A DNA stretch of 64,000 nt from Raffaelea ambrosiae (lineage: Eukaryota > Ascomycota > Sordariomycetes > Ophiostomatales > Ophiostomataceae). The stretch lies in NCBI GenBank assembly GCA_002778195.1, contig PCDI01000002.1:2927234-2991233 (forward strand), written 5' to 3'. Position numbers and translations under genes: made by a program. Positions within the stretch are counted from its first letter, which is position 1; the number at the start of each line of letters is the position of its first letter. Below the pieces are notes generated by a model. It was not told where the DNA came from. It saw only the letters and a list, made by a program, of their open reading frames with translations, and did not search any database. This document shows positions 32,525 through 43,611 of the stretch, piece after piece.

Positions 32525-34791
32525 ATGGATGATCGATCACAAGCGCCGTTTCTGCCGATTCCGCCCAGGAGCATCACGGCTTTGGAGCACCCTGCGTTGC
32601 TGAAAAGTCTCGCACGAGGCATCACCACGCTTGGCCACAATGCCGACTTCCAGGCAGTAGGTCGCCCTCGGATTTTTTTATACAGAGCCTCAGATCATGC
32701 TTACTGACCGACACAGATAGTGGACGCGGGCAATGCACACTCTTCTGTGCCCCTGTATCTGCGTCAGGAAGACCCTTCCTCCAGCCCTCTGTTTTCTGTG
32801 AACGCGGCCTCACACAATGTGGTGTTGGCTGTTTCCTTGCCCAAGAGGACAGGCAGAAAAAGAAAACGAGGGAGCAACGGACCATGGGAAGACGGCCCGG
32901 GTGCCGAGAAACCCGTGTCTGCGGCCGGGTCGTTGACCGGTGCCAACCTCAGCCAGAGAGACGCCCGGTTCCTGCGCCGCAAGCTGCAGGACAACGTGGA
33001 CAACTACCATGTCCAGGTCGTCGGGCTGTCGAAGCAAACCCACAGATATCGAGGTATGTGTCTGGGCGGGAAGGAGCCCTTTTCTACTGTAAATGGAACT
33101 CTCTCTGACATTGACTTCACTAGGTCTCTTTGACTTCCAGCAGGACGTCCACAACTCTGCATTTATGACAAAATTCATGGACAAGCTCGTTCCGGGCGAG
33201 CGTACGTGATAGTTGTCTGCTACGTCATCCTCCGAAATGAAGCAACAGCTAACAGACAGCAGTATCGAAATTCCGGGACTTCGAGCTCGCGCCAGGGATC
33301 TCACCGCCGCCGAACGTGGACCTGGTGCCGCCGCCCTATTTCACAACGCAGCCGATGCCGTTCTCCTACTTCTACAGCCAGAACCCCTTTGTGCGCGAGG
33401 TGTCGACAACCGACGGCGAAGTCAAGCTGGTCAATGCTACGGCGCGTGTGGCCTCGTATGGCTACTTTCTCAGGTTTGACCAGGAGCCCGTGCCGACCGA
33501 GCCGCCGGCCGGCATTCCGCCTCTGGTCGGCCGACGGAAGAAAACCATCCTGGCCGTGATGCAGCAAGCGCTCGAGGAGCGGCCTGTGTGGACGAGACGA
33601 GGCCTGATGAACCGCATGTGTGCGGCCCTGAACGCAAACTTGACAGAGAACCGGCTGAAGCCATACTTTGCCTACGTGGGCTACCAGTTCAAGGGCGGGC
33701 CCTGGCGCGACACGCTCGTGCGCTACGGTCTCGACCCGCGCAAGGACCCTGCCATGCGCAGATACCAGACGTTGATGTTCAAGATGCAGCACCACAAGAC
33801 CGGCGCAAAGAAGCCCAAGTGGCACAGCGTCGACCGGACGGGCGGCGATGGCGATGGCGGCGACGGCGGCAACGCGGACACGGCAGCGGACGAGGCCAAA
33901 TTCACGTCCAGGGCCATCGTGACGCCGGTGTTGCGCGACAGGAGCATCAAGGCGGGCGGCAAGGAGAACAGTGGGGACAAGAGGTTTGATCAGGACACGC
34001 ACATCTTCGACGGCCAGAGCTACTGCGACGACGGCAAGATCTGGCAAGTGTGTGACATTACGGACCCGATGCTGTCCGAGATGCTCACCACCGCGCCGTC
34101 GCGCGCCACCTGCGACATGTCCAACACGGGGTGGTTCCACATGGGCACATGGGCCAAGGCGAAAGCCATCACCAAGACGAAACTGCTGGCGATCCGGTTC
34201 GGGCGCGACATCGGCAACGATGAGTTCCGCCGCGCCATGGCCGTGGGGAACGAGACACCCCGGCTCGGTGCGCGGTCGATCCAGGTGCCGGTGCCCGATC
34301 TCCACCTGACGCCCGAGGAGGAGGCGATTGTGACCGTGAAGGCGTACCACAACCAGCGCAAGAGCTGGCCGAAGAAGCGGGGCGTCACGTTTTCCGTTCC
34401 TGTCGTGTCGAAGCAGAGAGAGACGGAAGCTGCACAACAACAGGCAGCCTTGGCGGGGTTGGCCGCTTCATCTGCTGTAACTAGTGTCCAAGAAAACACT
34501 GCAGAGGACGAAGAGCAGGACGAAGAGCAGGAAGAGGAAGAGGAAGAGGAAGAAGAAGACGACGATGAGGCGAATGAAGACGACGAAGGTGAAGAGGATG
34601 GCGAAGATGAGGAAGAAGAAGAGGAAGACGAGGGCGATGAGGGCGACGAGGGCGACGAGGGCGACGAGGGCGACGAGGACGAGGACGGCGATGAGGACGA
34701 AGAGGCGGAAATCGAGGACGAAGGGGCAGAGGGACATGCAGACCACCGCATGAGCATCAAACAAGAGATTCTGGACATGGAGGCGCCGTGA
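32525..34791 (+). CDS. TFC1: TFIIIC subunit Tfc1/Sfc1 (tau95, GTF3C5)
   Basis: Exons 32525-32656, 32717-33053, 33124-33201 and 33260-34791 give 692 residues. The start reads MDDRSQAPFLPIPPRSITAL and continues with the tau95 N-terminal region that pairs with the tau55 subunit. The central DNA-binding region is recognisable: RRKKTILAVMQQALEERPVW, WTRRGLMNRMCAALNANLTE, LKPYFAYVGYQFKGGPWRDT, then GRDIGNDEF-like sequence. The last 90 residues are almost pure Glu/Asp. Tfc1 binds the A-box of tRNA and 5S-type genes as part of TFIIIC and recruits TFIIIB and RNA polymerase III. The last intron ends in a CAGCAG tandem acceptor, giving Pro-Val or Leu at the junction. A long upstream intergenic region separates it from RTS1. 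Confidence 0.92.
34490..34720 (+). repeat. Acidic low-complexity coding repeat (GAGGAA/GACGAGGGC units) in TFC1
   Basis: Encodes an acidic tail that includes four to five GDE triplets from tandem GGCGACGAG units. Purine-rich on the plus strand, hence open in more than one frame. Confidence 0.85.
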
Positions 34792-35377
34792 GGGCCATCT
34801 ACAGGGCTGTCGCGTGCGAGTGCCGCACGTTGGCATCATCATGAGGCTCCCCCCCTCGCAGCGTCCTCGGTGATCTTTGCATTCCTTGCAATTCAACCCA
34901 AGATAAGCCAAACGCACTGGTACATATAAAAGAACTATCTGTGTTTTGTTTTCCATTCCAAGCAGTTCCAACCCTTTTTTCTACACTTTCACCGTCTTTT
35001 CTATTCGTGGTTCCTTGACAACCATCGCCCGTGGCCATTTTCTACATGACGTCGGAAAAAATGAGTTACGATGGGGTAATCGCAACGCCTTAGTTTGCTG
35101 ATTGCGGCGGTTGGGCCTATTCTTTGCCAGCTGTGTCCGAGGGGGAAAAAAACCCTTACGTCCTTCCTTCCTTCTTCCCGCTGATTTCTTTCTCTTTTCT
35201 TATTTTCATAGATTTACTCTTTCTGTTTTTCATTGTCTTTGTCGTGTTTTTCCTGTTTTTTCTCTTTTTGATTCTTTCTTACTTTGTTGCAGCTTTTGCT
35301 TCTGTTTTGAACTCTCCACAACTTTTCAGCAGCTCTCTATAATCCTCACTACCTTCCTGTTTTCCCAGCCAAAAACC
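34792..35377. other. Tandem intergenic region TFC1 / asparaginase
   Basis: 3' region of TFC1 and promoter/leader of the asparaginase gene. A long CT-rich, T-rich leader (35155-35345) directly precedes the start codon. No gene is seen. Confidence 0.5.
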
Positions 35378-37093
35378 ATGGCCCACGTCGCCGCTGCGGC
35401 GGCCTTTGACCATGGCAGCCCTGACAAGACCAACTATCCCGAATCGCGCGTGCTCATCATCATGACCGGCGGCACCATCTGCATGCGCCCCTCGCCCGAC
35501 GGACTGGTCCCCATGGACGGCTTCCTCGAGAACGCCATGGCACCGCGGCCGTCCTTCAACGACATGGCACCGCGCACGGTGCTGACGGCATACAAGGGCG
35601 GGAAGAAGCTGGCCCTGCCGAGCCTGCGCACGCCGGTCAGCGCCTACTCGCGGCACATTCGCTACGGCGCACTCGAGTTTGAGCCGCTGCTCGACTCCAG
35701 CTCCATCTCGTCGGCCGGCTGGACCGAGATTGCCCAGACGGTGCAGGAGAACTACCACCTCTTTGACGGCTTCGTGGTGCTGCACGGCACCGACTCGCTG
35801 GCCTACACGGCCTCGGCGCTGTCGTTCATGATGTCCGACCTGGGCAAGCCGGTCATCCTCACCGGCTCGCAGGCGTCCATCTTTGCCCTCCAGAGCGACG
35901 CCGTCGACAACCTGCTGGGCTCCCTGATCATCGCCGGCACGTTTGTCGTCCCCGAGGTCTGCCTGTTCTTCCACCACACGCTCTTCCGCGGCAACCGCAC
36001 CACCAAGGTGTCGGCGTCGGCGTTCGAGGCGTTCGCCAGCCCCAACGCCGCGCCGCTGGCCAAGGTGACCAGCCTGGGCGTCGACGTAGCCTGGTCGCTC
36101 GTGCGGCGGCCGACCCGGATTGCCGGCTTCCACATCACGCCGTACCTCGACACCGCCCACGTGGCCTGCTTCCGCATCTTCCCCGGCATCATGCCCGAGA
36201 TGCTCGACTCGGTGCTGCGCGTGCCCAGCCTGCGCGGGCTGATTCTGGAAACGTTTGGCATGGGCAACGCGCCGGGCGGCGTCGACGGCAGCCTGACCAA
36301 GGTCATCCGCGATGCGGTGGCGCGCGGCATCGTTGTCGTCAACGTCAGCCAGTGCACCAACGGGTTTGTCAGTCCGCTGTATGCGCCCGCCACGGCGCTC
36401 GGCCGCGCCGGCGTCGTCTTTGGGCACGACCTGACGACGGAGGCCGCCCTCACCAAGCTGTCGTACCTGCTCGCCCTCGACGGCCTGTCGTATGCCGACA
36501 TCCAGGCCCGGATGGGCTGCTCGCTGCGCGGCGAGATGACCGAGCTGACCCAGCCCGTGTTCTCCCACCCGGCCGGCATGCTGGGCGACTCGGCCACCGA
36601 CGAGCACTTCCCGTCCGCAAGACTGCCGCCGTCCGGCGGAAGCGGCCATGCCAGCGGGGCCAGCACGCCCGGCCTGCGCCTGCTGACGCCGCTCGAGTCG
36701 GCCTTCACGTCTCTGGGGTATGCGATCAGCTCGGGCGACCTCGAGGCCGTGCGCACCGCCTTGGGTGCCAATGGCGTGGGCACCATGGGTCCCATGGGCA
36801 CCATCGGCACCCTGAACACGCAGTCGTTTGAGCTGCTCAAGGCGGCCGACTATGCCGGCAACACGGCCGTGCACTTGGCCGCTGTCGGACCAGACACGCG
36901 GGTGCTGCGCGAGCTGCTGACGCACGGCGCCAGCGTGCATGTGCGCAACCGGGCCGACAACACGCCGCTGTTTTTGGCAGAGAAGATGGGCCACACAGAC
37001 AATGTGAAGCTCCTGCGGGAAGCCGGCGCACGGCTGTGGCACACGGAAGAGGAGGTGGAGAAGGGGGGAAAGCAGACAGCCGCGACACCATGA
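35378..37093 (+). CDS. Cytosolic L-asparaginase with C-terminal ankyrin repeats
   Basis: A single exon of 571 residues. The type I asparaginase fold is clear: first threonine motif IIMTGGTICM (about residue 30) and second motif LHGTDSLAYTASAL (about 130), then GKPVILTGSQ, DNLLGSLIIAG, LFRGNRTTKVSA and LETFGMGNAPGG. HGTDS replaces the more usual HGTDT, which I believe is common in fungal members. After a Ser/Gly-rich linker (about 405-450), ankyrin-like repeats follow near residues 480-560 (NTAVHLAAV, LLTHGASVHVRNRADNTPLF). The enzyme hydrolyses asparagine to aspartate and ammonia; the animal homologue with ankyrins also has lysophospholipase-type activity. No signal peptide is seen, so it is probably cytosolic. 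Start chosen at the first ATG before the conserved region, in a CCATGG context. Confidence 0.92.
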   Translation: MAHVAAAAAFDHGSPDKTNYPESRVLIIMTGGTICMRPSPDGLVPMDGFLENAMAPRPSFNDMAPRTVLTAYKGGKKLALPSLRTPVSAYSRHIRYGALEFEPLLDSSSISSAGWTEIAQTVQENYHLFDGFVVLHGTDSLAYTASALSFMMSDLGKPVILTGSQASIFALQSDAVDNLLGSLIIAGTFVVPEVCLFFHHTLFRGNRTTKVSASAFEAFASPNAAPLAKVTSLGVDVAWSLVRRPTRIAGFHITPYLDTAHVACFRIFPGIMPEMLDSVLRVPSLRGLILETFGMGNAPGGVDGSLTKVIRDAVARGIVVVNVSQCTNGFVSPLYAPATALGRAGVVFGHDLTTEAALTKLSYLLALDGLSYADIQARMGCSLRGEMTELTQPVFSHPAGMLGDSATDEHFPSARLPPSGGSGHASGASTPGLRLLTPLESAFTSLGYAISSGDLEAVRTALGANGVGTMGPMGTIGTLNTQSFELLKAADYAGNTAVHLAAVGPDTRVLRELLTHGASVHVRNRADNTPLFLAEKMGHTDNVKLLREAGARLWHTEEEVEKGGKQTAATP

Positions 37094-37640
37094 AGCCACC
37101 CCCGGATTTCTGTGGATGGTAGTCAGGTACTAATTTTTTTTTTCGAGTCCATTTCGTCGTCATTGCTTTCATCCTGTATAGATCCACTGAGTGGCACAGC
37201 GTAGCACGAAGAGCACGTGAATTGATTTTTATTTCTTTTTATTCATTTATCTCTGAAATTTTGTGTTCCTGTTTGGGAAGGCATGGGAGCTGTTGGCTGG
37301 AGTTCTGAAGGTTACAAAGGGAAAGAGCGATGGGGGGACAGGCCAGACAACGAGGTAACTAGTTAGTGAGCTCAGTGCCTTTGTAAGGCGTGTCCACCAG
37401 CTGGAGCGCTGCCATTTGGCACTATTATTAGCAACGACACTAGGGCCAGCTTACCCCGGGATTAAGGAAAAAATGTAGGAAAATAACTGGCCAAAGGCTA
37501 TCATCGAACCAATCCACCTGCGTACTCGCCACAGCTTCACCCCGACAGCACGACAGGGTATTTGGCCTGGACCACCGAACCAGTCTCGTCTGGTACACAT
37601 TGCCAGAAGGCCCCAAGCCTGTGCAAAGCGGCACGGCGCA
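37094..37640. other. Tandem intergenic region asparaginase / NAP
   Basis: 3' UTR of the asparaginase gene and promoter of the NAP-family gene, with a T-run near 37135. No gene is seen. Confidence 0.5.
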
Positions 37641-38532
37641 ATGGCTGCGCCTGCGTCACCCCAGGCGGCCTCCACGGTGACCTACGAAGACCTCGCCGAC
37701 TTGGAGGCCGACTTTGACGATTTGGATGTTGAGCTCCGTACGGCGTGCCTCTCCCCCCCCCTCTATGCTTGCGTGTGCTTTTCTTTTTTTCTTTGGTCTG
37801 CCAATCGGATTTTCTGACAGTATCGCTTTCCCTTTTTTTTTTCTCTCTCTTTTTCTAGTCCGCAACCAGGCCCGCCAGGAACGAGCTCTGTATGCCCGCC
37901 GCGCCCAGCTCGTCCGCCGCATCCCCCACTTCTGGCCGCTCGTCCTCGAGCAGGCGCCGCCCGAGATCGACCAGTACATCCAGCCCACCGATGCCGCCGT
38001 GCTGCTGTCTGCCCTGGAGGATCTCGAAGTGACGAGGTTCGAAGTGGGCGACGAGGGGGCAACGTCGGACGGCTCCGCGGAGAGCTCCTCGGACCCCCGA
38101 AGCCTGGCCGTTCGGTTCACCTTTGCGCCCAACGACTACTTTGAAGACCGCGTGCTGGAAAAGAAGTTCTGGCACCGGCGTGCCCGCGGCGGCCACAGCG
38201 CCTGGTCGGGACTGGTCAGCGAGCCGGTGCCGATCCGGTGGAAGCGAGGGAAGGACCTGACGGGGGGGCTGTTGGACCTGGCCAGCGAGGTGTGGAAGGA
38301 GGAGGAGACCACAGAGACCAAGGGAACCAAGCGAGCGGCCCTACAGAAAGAGCTCGACCGTACGTCGGTCGGGGCTCTGAGCTTCTTTGCCTGGTTCGGG
38401 TACGTGGGACGACGCATTGATGCGGCCACGAGCCGGGCGGCCGTGGCCGACGAGCGCGCACAACGAGCAGCTCGACAGAAGAAACGGGCGAACGGTGCTG
38501 CTGCGAACGGCGACAAGAAGGAAGACGAAGAG

Positions 38533-38564
<32 letters not shown>

Positions 38565-38846
38565 AGACGAAGGCGTGGAAGAGTACCCGCTGGAGATCTT
38601 CCCGGACGGAGACACACTGGCCGTGACGCTGGCCGAGGATCTGTGGCCGAATGCCATTCGGTACTTTCGTAAGTGGCCCCTACGAGCGGCGCGCAGCAAA
38701 GCAGACAGTCTTGACTCATACCGTTCGCATCTCTAGGACAAGCACAGGAACAGGACGACGCCGCCAGCGACGACGACTTTGAGGAGTCTGGCTCCGAAGA
38801 CGACGACAACAGACCTGGGCCGCCACAGAAGAAGCAGAAGACGTAG
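37641..38846 (+). CDS. NAP/SET-family histone chaperone
   Basis: Exons 37641-37737, 37859-38668 and 38737-38846 give 338 residues; all borders keep phase (GTACGG/TCTAG and GTAAGT/CTCTAG). An N-terminal helix (VTYEDLADLEADFDDLDVEL-) leads to the earmuff domain: RRIPHFWPLVLEQAPPEIDQ, LEDLEVTRFEV, FAPNDYFEDRVLEKKFWHR. A long Ala/Lys-rich segment and an acidic run of about eleven Asp codons (38537-38572) interrupt the C-terminal half. The tail is acidic and ends in a basic PPQKKQKT, which could be a nuclear localisation signal. Family members bind histones H2A-H2B or H3-H4 and aid nucleosome assembly; SET/Vps75-type is closer than Nap1-type by length, but the subfamily is not certain. Confidence 0.88.
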
Positions 38847-39156
38847 GAGAGAGAGGAAAGCTGGAGACCGTGCCTGGAAAACAGGCAAGACATACGAGAC
38901 AAGGATAGAAGGAGATCGAGTGGCAGACATACACACATATATAAGTCTACATATACTACTAAAGCTAGCTATGCGTCTCAAGAGACCATGTTCAAGCACG
39001 TTGACAAGACGACAAATGGGGTCTGAAAGAAGGGGGGTATCATGCTCAATCCTCCGCTGTTTCCCTTTCACAGAAACACATGGCAGACCTCCCAAAAAAA
39101 AAGAAGGCATGCTTCCTCTGCAGAACCTTTTGACAAACAAAGACAAGCCTTTCTCA
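38847..39156. other. Convergent 3' region NAP / SHG1
   Basis: A 310-bp stretch between two stop codons, holding both 3' UTRs. No gene is seen. Confidence 0.5.
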
Positions 39157-42100
39157 CTACCGGCTCCAACTTCGCCGTCTCCGGCTGCGACTGCGGTCCC
39201 GTGGTCTGTCCCTGTCCCTGTCACGATCTCTATCCCGGTCTCGGTCTCTGTCCCGGTCACGATCCCTGTCCCGATCACGGTCTCGATCTCGGTCTCGGTC
39301 CCTGTCCCTGTCCCGGTCCCGGTCCCGGTCACGGCTGCGACTTCTTTCCCGCCGGCTGCGCCTGTCCCGATCTCTATCCCAATCCCTGTCTCGGTCTCGG
39401 TCTCGATCCCTGTCTCTGTCCCGATCCCGATCCCGGTCCCGGTCGCGGTCTCGATCGCTGCGGACACGGTCTCTGTCTCTGTCCCGGTCCCGGTCTCGGT
39501 CTCTATCTCTATCTCTGTCTCTGTCTCTGTCTCTGTCTCGGTCCCGGTCCCGGTCTCGGTCTCCACGGTAGTCACGCCGCGGGCTGCGGCTCCGGGACCG
39601 GCTGCTTCGTCGAATCGTGCTCGGCTCGTCGCGGCTGCGGTAGTCCCGATGATCCCTCGAGTCCCGTGCATCCCGTGACTCGCGCGACTCACGCAGGTCT
39701 CGCGAGGTCACCCGGTCGACCGCCCGATCGACCGCACCTGCCCCAGACACAGCACGATCTATTTGCCGACGTTCTTTCGGCACATAACGGTCAATCTCGT
39801 CGGGCTCGTATTTGCGCTTGGCCTCCGGCGACCGGTCGCCGGCGCTCCGCTTGTCGTCGACGCCAGGGACCGGGAGACCCTTTTCGCGAGCTTCGCGCTG
39901 GGCGGCCAGGTACGCCTTGGCCTCCAGCTCGCGCTTCTTGACCTCGCTCTGCTTCCACGCCTCCAGGTCTTCCTTGTCGAGACCCGTGGGCGGCCGCGTA
40001 ACAGCCGTGGCAGGAACGGCCGGTGACCTGCTACGGTCCACACGGTCCACGCGGTCAACACGCCGCACTCGGGATCGGCTGCGCTCGCTCCGTTTGCGCG
40101 AGCGGCTGCGGTCTCTGGGGTCTCTTGGGTCTCTGGGAGGATCATCCCAACGGCTGGTATGGCGAGCCGTATCGCGTGACCGGCTGCGTCTGTCAGAGCG
40201 CAGCCGTGACCGACTCCGCCGACGAGACCGTGACCGACGTCTGACATAGTCGTCCCTGTCCCTGTCCTTGTCCCTGTCGTCACGTCTGGCTCGAGGCGAC
40301 CGCGATCGGCGACTCACGACTGTGCGAGTTCGAGATGGCGAACGCGCCCGGCTCGTACGACGTCTGGTGCGCGATGTGCTCCGACTGCGCTCGCGGTAGT
40401 CCCGCCGACGCCGTGATGGGGATCGACTCCGTCTGCGTACGTCTCGATCACCATGCCGAGACCGGCTACGCTCGGTGGCTGTCGGCGGCTTTTTTCCCGA
40501 TGCAGGCACAGGTGTAGACGTAGCAGCAGCAGCGGGAACCGGCGTGATCCTGGTTGTTGTTGCCGCTGGAGTTGTCGCTGCGGGCGCTGCTGGCGCAGCT
40601 GGCGCTGCTGTTGCTGCTGTTTCTTTCTTCTCTGGTTTTTCCGGCCGCTCAGGTTCCCTCTCTTTCCGAGGCGACCGCGGCCTGGCTGATCGGCTGCGAG
40701 CCCGGGAGCGGTCCGTACTGCGACCACGTCTCTCATCGCGGCGGTCGCTGGCGCTTGTCTTGCTGGCCGCACGATCGTCGCGTCTGCGTGTCCGCGACCG
40801 GCTCCTGTCGTCTCGGGCATCGCGTCGGCTTCGTGGCTCGGGCGTGGGGTTGCGGCGACGTTCAGACGCACGGCTTGTGTCCCTAACGCGCTGCCGAGAT
40901 GAGCTCCTTGGTCGCTTCCGCGTACTGCTGCTGGCGTCATCGCCGGTCGCCGCTGGCTTGACATCGGACGGTGCGGCCGGGGTTTTGGTCTCCTCCTTGG
41001 GTGGGTTGGTCTTTGGGACTTCCTTGACAGAATTTTCCTTGGCCGCTTCTTTGTTCGGCGTTTCTGTTGTTTCCTTGTCTGTCTTCTTGACGGACGGTTT
41101 CTCAACTGGCTTCGCAACGGGCTTCGCAACTGGCTTCGCAGCAACCCCCTTGACCTCAGTGGCTGCGGTGCGTGTGGTGTCTGCTTTCGCCAATGCCGCG
41201 TCTTTGGCTTCTGCCTTGGACGTGCCGCCCGCAGAATCGGTGTGCGGCTTCTTGCTGTCGTGAGAGCTCTTGGCCGAGGCACGCTTGATCGGCTGGATGG
41301 CCGAGGCTGGCATGGCCTTCCTAGGAGGGGGGGCCAGCATTTCGTCAATCTCCATCTCGGGCTGCTTGTCGGCGTTGGAGGACTTGCTCTCGCGGAGGAG
41401 ATCCTGCATGGCGAGCTCCTCCAGCCGCTGCAGTTCCTCGCCAGACAGCTGTTTCTTGACCTCTTCTGGCTTCTCCCGGCGGTCGTCGTCGCGGTTGTGG
41501 CGCCCGCTGCGTGAATCCCGGTCGCGGTCCAGGCGGCGACCGTCGCGTGAGGTGTCCCGGTCTCGTCTGTCGCGATCACGGTCCCGGTCCCGATCTCTAT
41601 CCCGATCTCTATCCCTATCCCGGTCCCGGTCCCGGTCCCGATCTCTATCACGGTCACGTGGCCGCCGGTCTCGGCTTCTGTCCCGACTTCTGTCTCTGTC
41701 CCGACTTCTGTCCCGTATCCGGTCTCGGTCTCGGTCCCTGTCACGGTCCCGATCGCGGCTCCTATCCCTATCCCGCTCCCGCTCCCGTTCTCTTTCTCGA
41801 TCACGCCGTTCGCGGTCTCGTTCCCGTTCCCGCTCGCGCTCACGACGGCGCTGTTCGCGCTCCTTCTCCCGCCGCTCTTCCTTTTCACGCTCCTCCTTGC
41901 GGCGGGCTTCGCGGGCCTCGCGCTCTTCTTCACGACGGCGGGTCTCTTCCTTTTCGCGGATCTCACGCTCGAGCCGGCGCTTGCGCTGCTCGACCTCACG
42001 CAGCTCCTGGCGGACGCGCTCGCGCTCGGCGCGACGCTGGGCAGTGTCGGCAGCGTAGTCTTCGTCGGTGCGGGCGCCACGAGCCTGTTCCTCAGCCGCA

Positions 42101-42712
42101 GCTTCGGCCCCAATTTCGGCGCTGCGAATTTCGCGGATGTGGGCTTCGATGGCCTTGGTGTCGATGAGAGCCTCGATGGCAGCCTGGGCCTTTTGGTAGA
42201 CGCCGCTGCGGTCGAGAGCGCCGTCGATGAGAGCAGCAGCCTTGCCCCGATCGAGAGAAAGCAGCTGGGCTGGGTTGCGTTCGACCTCCATCTCGGCGAC
42301 CTCGAGGATAGACTTCGTGACCTGCTCTTCGTAGCCCTAGTGGACAAGATGTGTCAGTTGTTTTGCCGTGAGAAAGAATGTATTTGCCCCTCCCCCCTCT
42401 CCGCATTGCACATCCACCCAGCTGGTGACTTACGCTGGCTTCAAACTTCTCCCATGCCTGTTTACGAATGGTGTCGTAGCCGCCCTTCTTCTTGAACGTG
42501 TGGGCCAGTCCTTCTATGGCTGACCGCACCGCTGAAGACAGAGGCAGCTCCGAGGCCTTGAACGACCTGACCGTGACCGGCACGCCATTTGTCCCAGGGG
42601 TGGCATCAGCTCCAAAAGACGTCGTGGAGGCACCGTTTGGACCGGCTCCAGGAGCAGTTCCGTTGGTTGTGGCAGCCGGCGGATGGCTGCTGGCTAGAGC
42701 GGCCGAAGGCAT
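39157..42712 (-). CDS. SHG1: COMPASS subunit Shg1 (BOD1-like) with giant Arg-Asp repeat tail
   Basis: Exons 42712-42434 and 42336-39157 give 1,152 residues; the junction reads KFEAS-GYEEQVTKSILEVA. The Shg1 domain covers about residues 50-165 (AVRSAIEGLAHTFKKKGGYD, then EMEVERNPAQLLSLDRGKAA). A Glu/Arg-rich coiled coil follows (about 190-270), then long Arg-Asp dipeptide tracts near residues 270-350 and 990-1145, with RS-rich and Lys/Pro-rich stretches between. Shg1 is a subunit of the Set1/COMPASS H3K4 methyltransferase; vertebrate BOD1L is related. RD and RS dipeptide tails usually belong to RNA-linked nuclear proteins, so binding to RNA or splicing factors is an inference. Hexanucleotide repeats encode the tail, which leaves the opposite strand open. 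Size is far above yeast Shg1 (about 140 residues). Confidence 0.88.
39180..39590. repeat. Hexanucleotide repeat coding Arg-Asp (SHG1 C-terminus)
   Basis: Imperfect CGGTCT/CCGGTC/CTGTCC hexamers (plus strand) over about 400 bp, read on the minus strand as alternating Arg and Asp codons. Third-position variation shows protein-level selection or age. Confidence 0.9.
41560..41860. repeat. Second Arg-Asp / Arg-Glu hexanucleotide repeat in SHG1
   Basis: Same hexamer type as the C-terminal block, here grading from Arg-Glu into Arg-Asp tracts, near residues 255-355. Confidence 0.9.
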
Positions 42713-43611
42713 TGTGAGGCGAATCTTTCGAGAAGATGATGATGCCTTGGAGAGGATGTCGGGACGGGCACGCTAGAAAGCGGCCGTTGGGCCGACAGGA
42801 TGGTCAATGAGAGTCGAGTTCTCGGGGTTACCAGCATGAGCTGCAAAAACAGAAGCAGCTGGCCAGATTTTAGTTCATCCTGGAGACAAAAAAAAATACA
42901 AAGAAAAAGAGAGGCGCTTTCGAGAACTCTTTCGAGACGACGCGTCACAAAAATTAGGTTCAGACGCGATGCGCTGGCGTGTTCCCGGGAGAGCTCATGT
43001 GCCGGTTTCACAGGACGTCGCTAAATAATGTAACAATAGTATCTGATGTGTGTGAGAAAGTGTCGTCGAATTGCGGCGAGGGCAGGTGTCGAGAGTGTTC
43101 GTGTGAGTATGCGTGTGAGGTAGTTGGACAAAGGGGAAAGGTCGCGGCCCTTGACTGTCGCATTTCAAGCTGTCCCCAAAAGGGTGGGGGGCGCTAAAAA
43201 GCGCTGTCGCTGTTGTACAGTGTAAAGAGCATCGGCCATATGCCGTTCTCGAAATTGGCGCTAAAAAAAGTTCAAAGGGGACTCTTGGAACCTTTGGCAG
43301 GCTCTCGGATTTTCTTTACTTCCGGGAGCCAATGGCTGCCGGCCAAACCGTCCAATGGCTGCTTCCGAGTTTGCCATCACCAAATCCTCGCTCGTGTCTT
43401 CCGAAGCTCCTCCCACGTACGACAACCAATCCACCACAGCCGAAACCAGCACCACACGTCGAGACGTCTTGCCTGCTCCGTTCTTTTGCCACCAGAGAAA
43501 AGCGCGACAAAATCCGGTCTAGCAAGCCTGGTCGATCTTGAATTCGTGCTATCTCGACCGTTCGGATATCTCTCGAAATTGAACCCTCCCCCTCCAATCA
43601 ATCAGAACAAA
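42713..43611. promoter_or_regulatory. Divergent promoter region SHG1 / complex I subunit, with CCAAT boxes
   Basis: Four CCAAT pentamers in the same direction lie upstream of the complex I gene, at 43329, 43352, 43426 and 43593. The first two sit in an 11-bp direct repeat (CCAATGGCTGC) spaced by 23 bp. CCAAT is the site of the HAP/AnCF complex, which controls respiratory genes in fungi. Confidence 0.55.

Noticed and set aside
35279..37099. 606-residue open frame antisense to the asparaginase gene
   Set aside because: Shadow of a GC-rich exon; composition is Arg/His/Gln-rich with no domain.
38779..39941. Plus-strand open frames full of Val-Pro-Val-Ser and Pro-Gly repeats
   Set aside because: These are the reverse complement of the SHG1 Arg-Asp hexanucleotide repeat, which has no stops in several frames.
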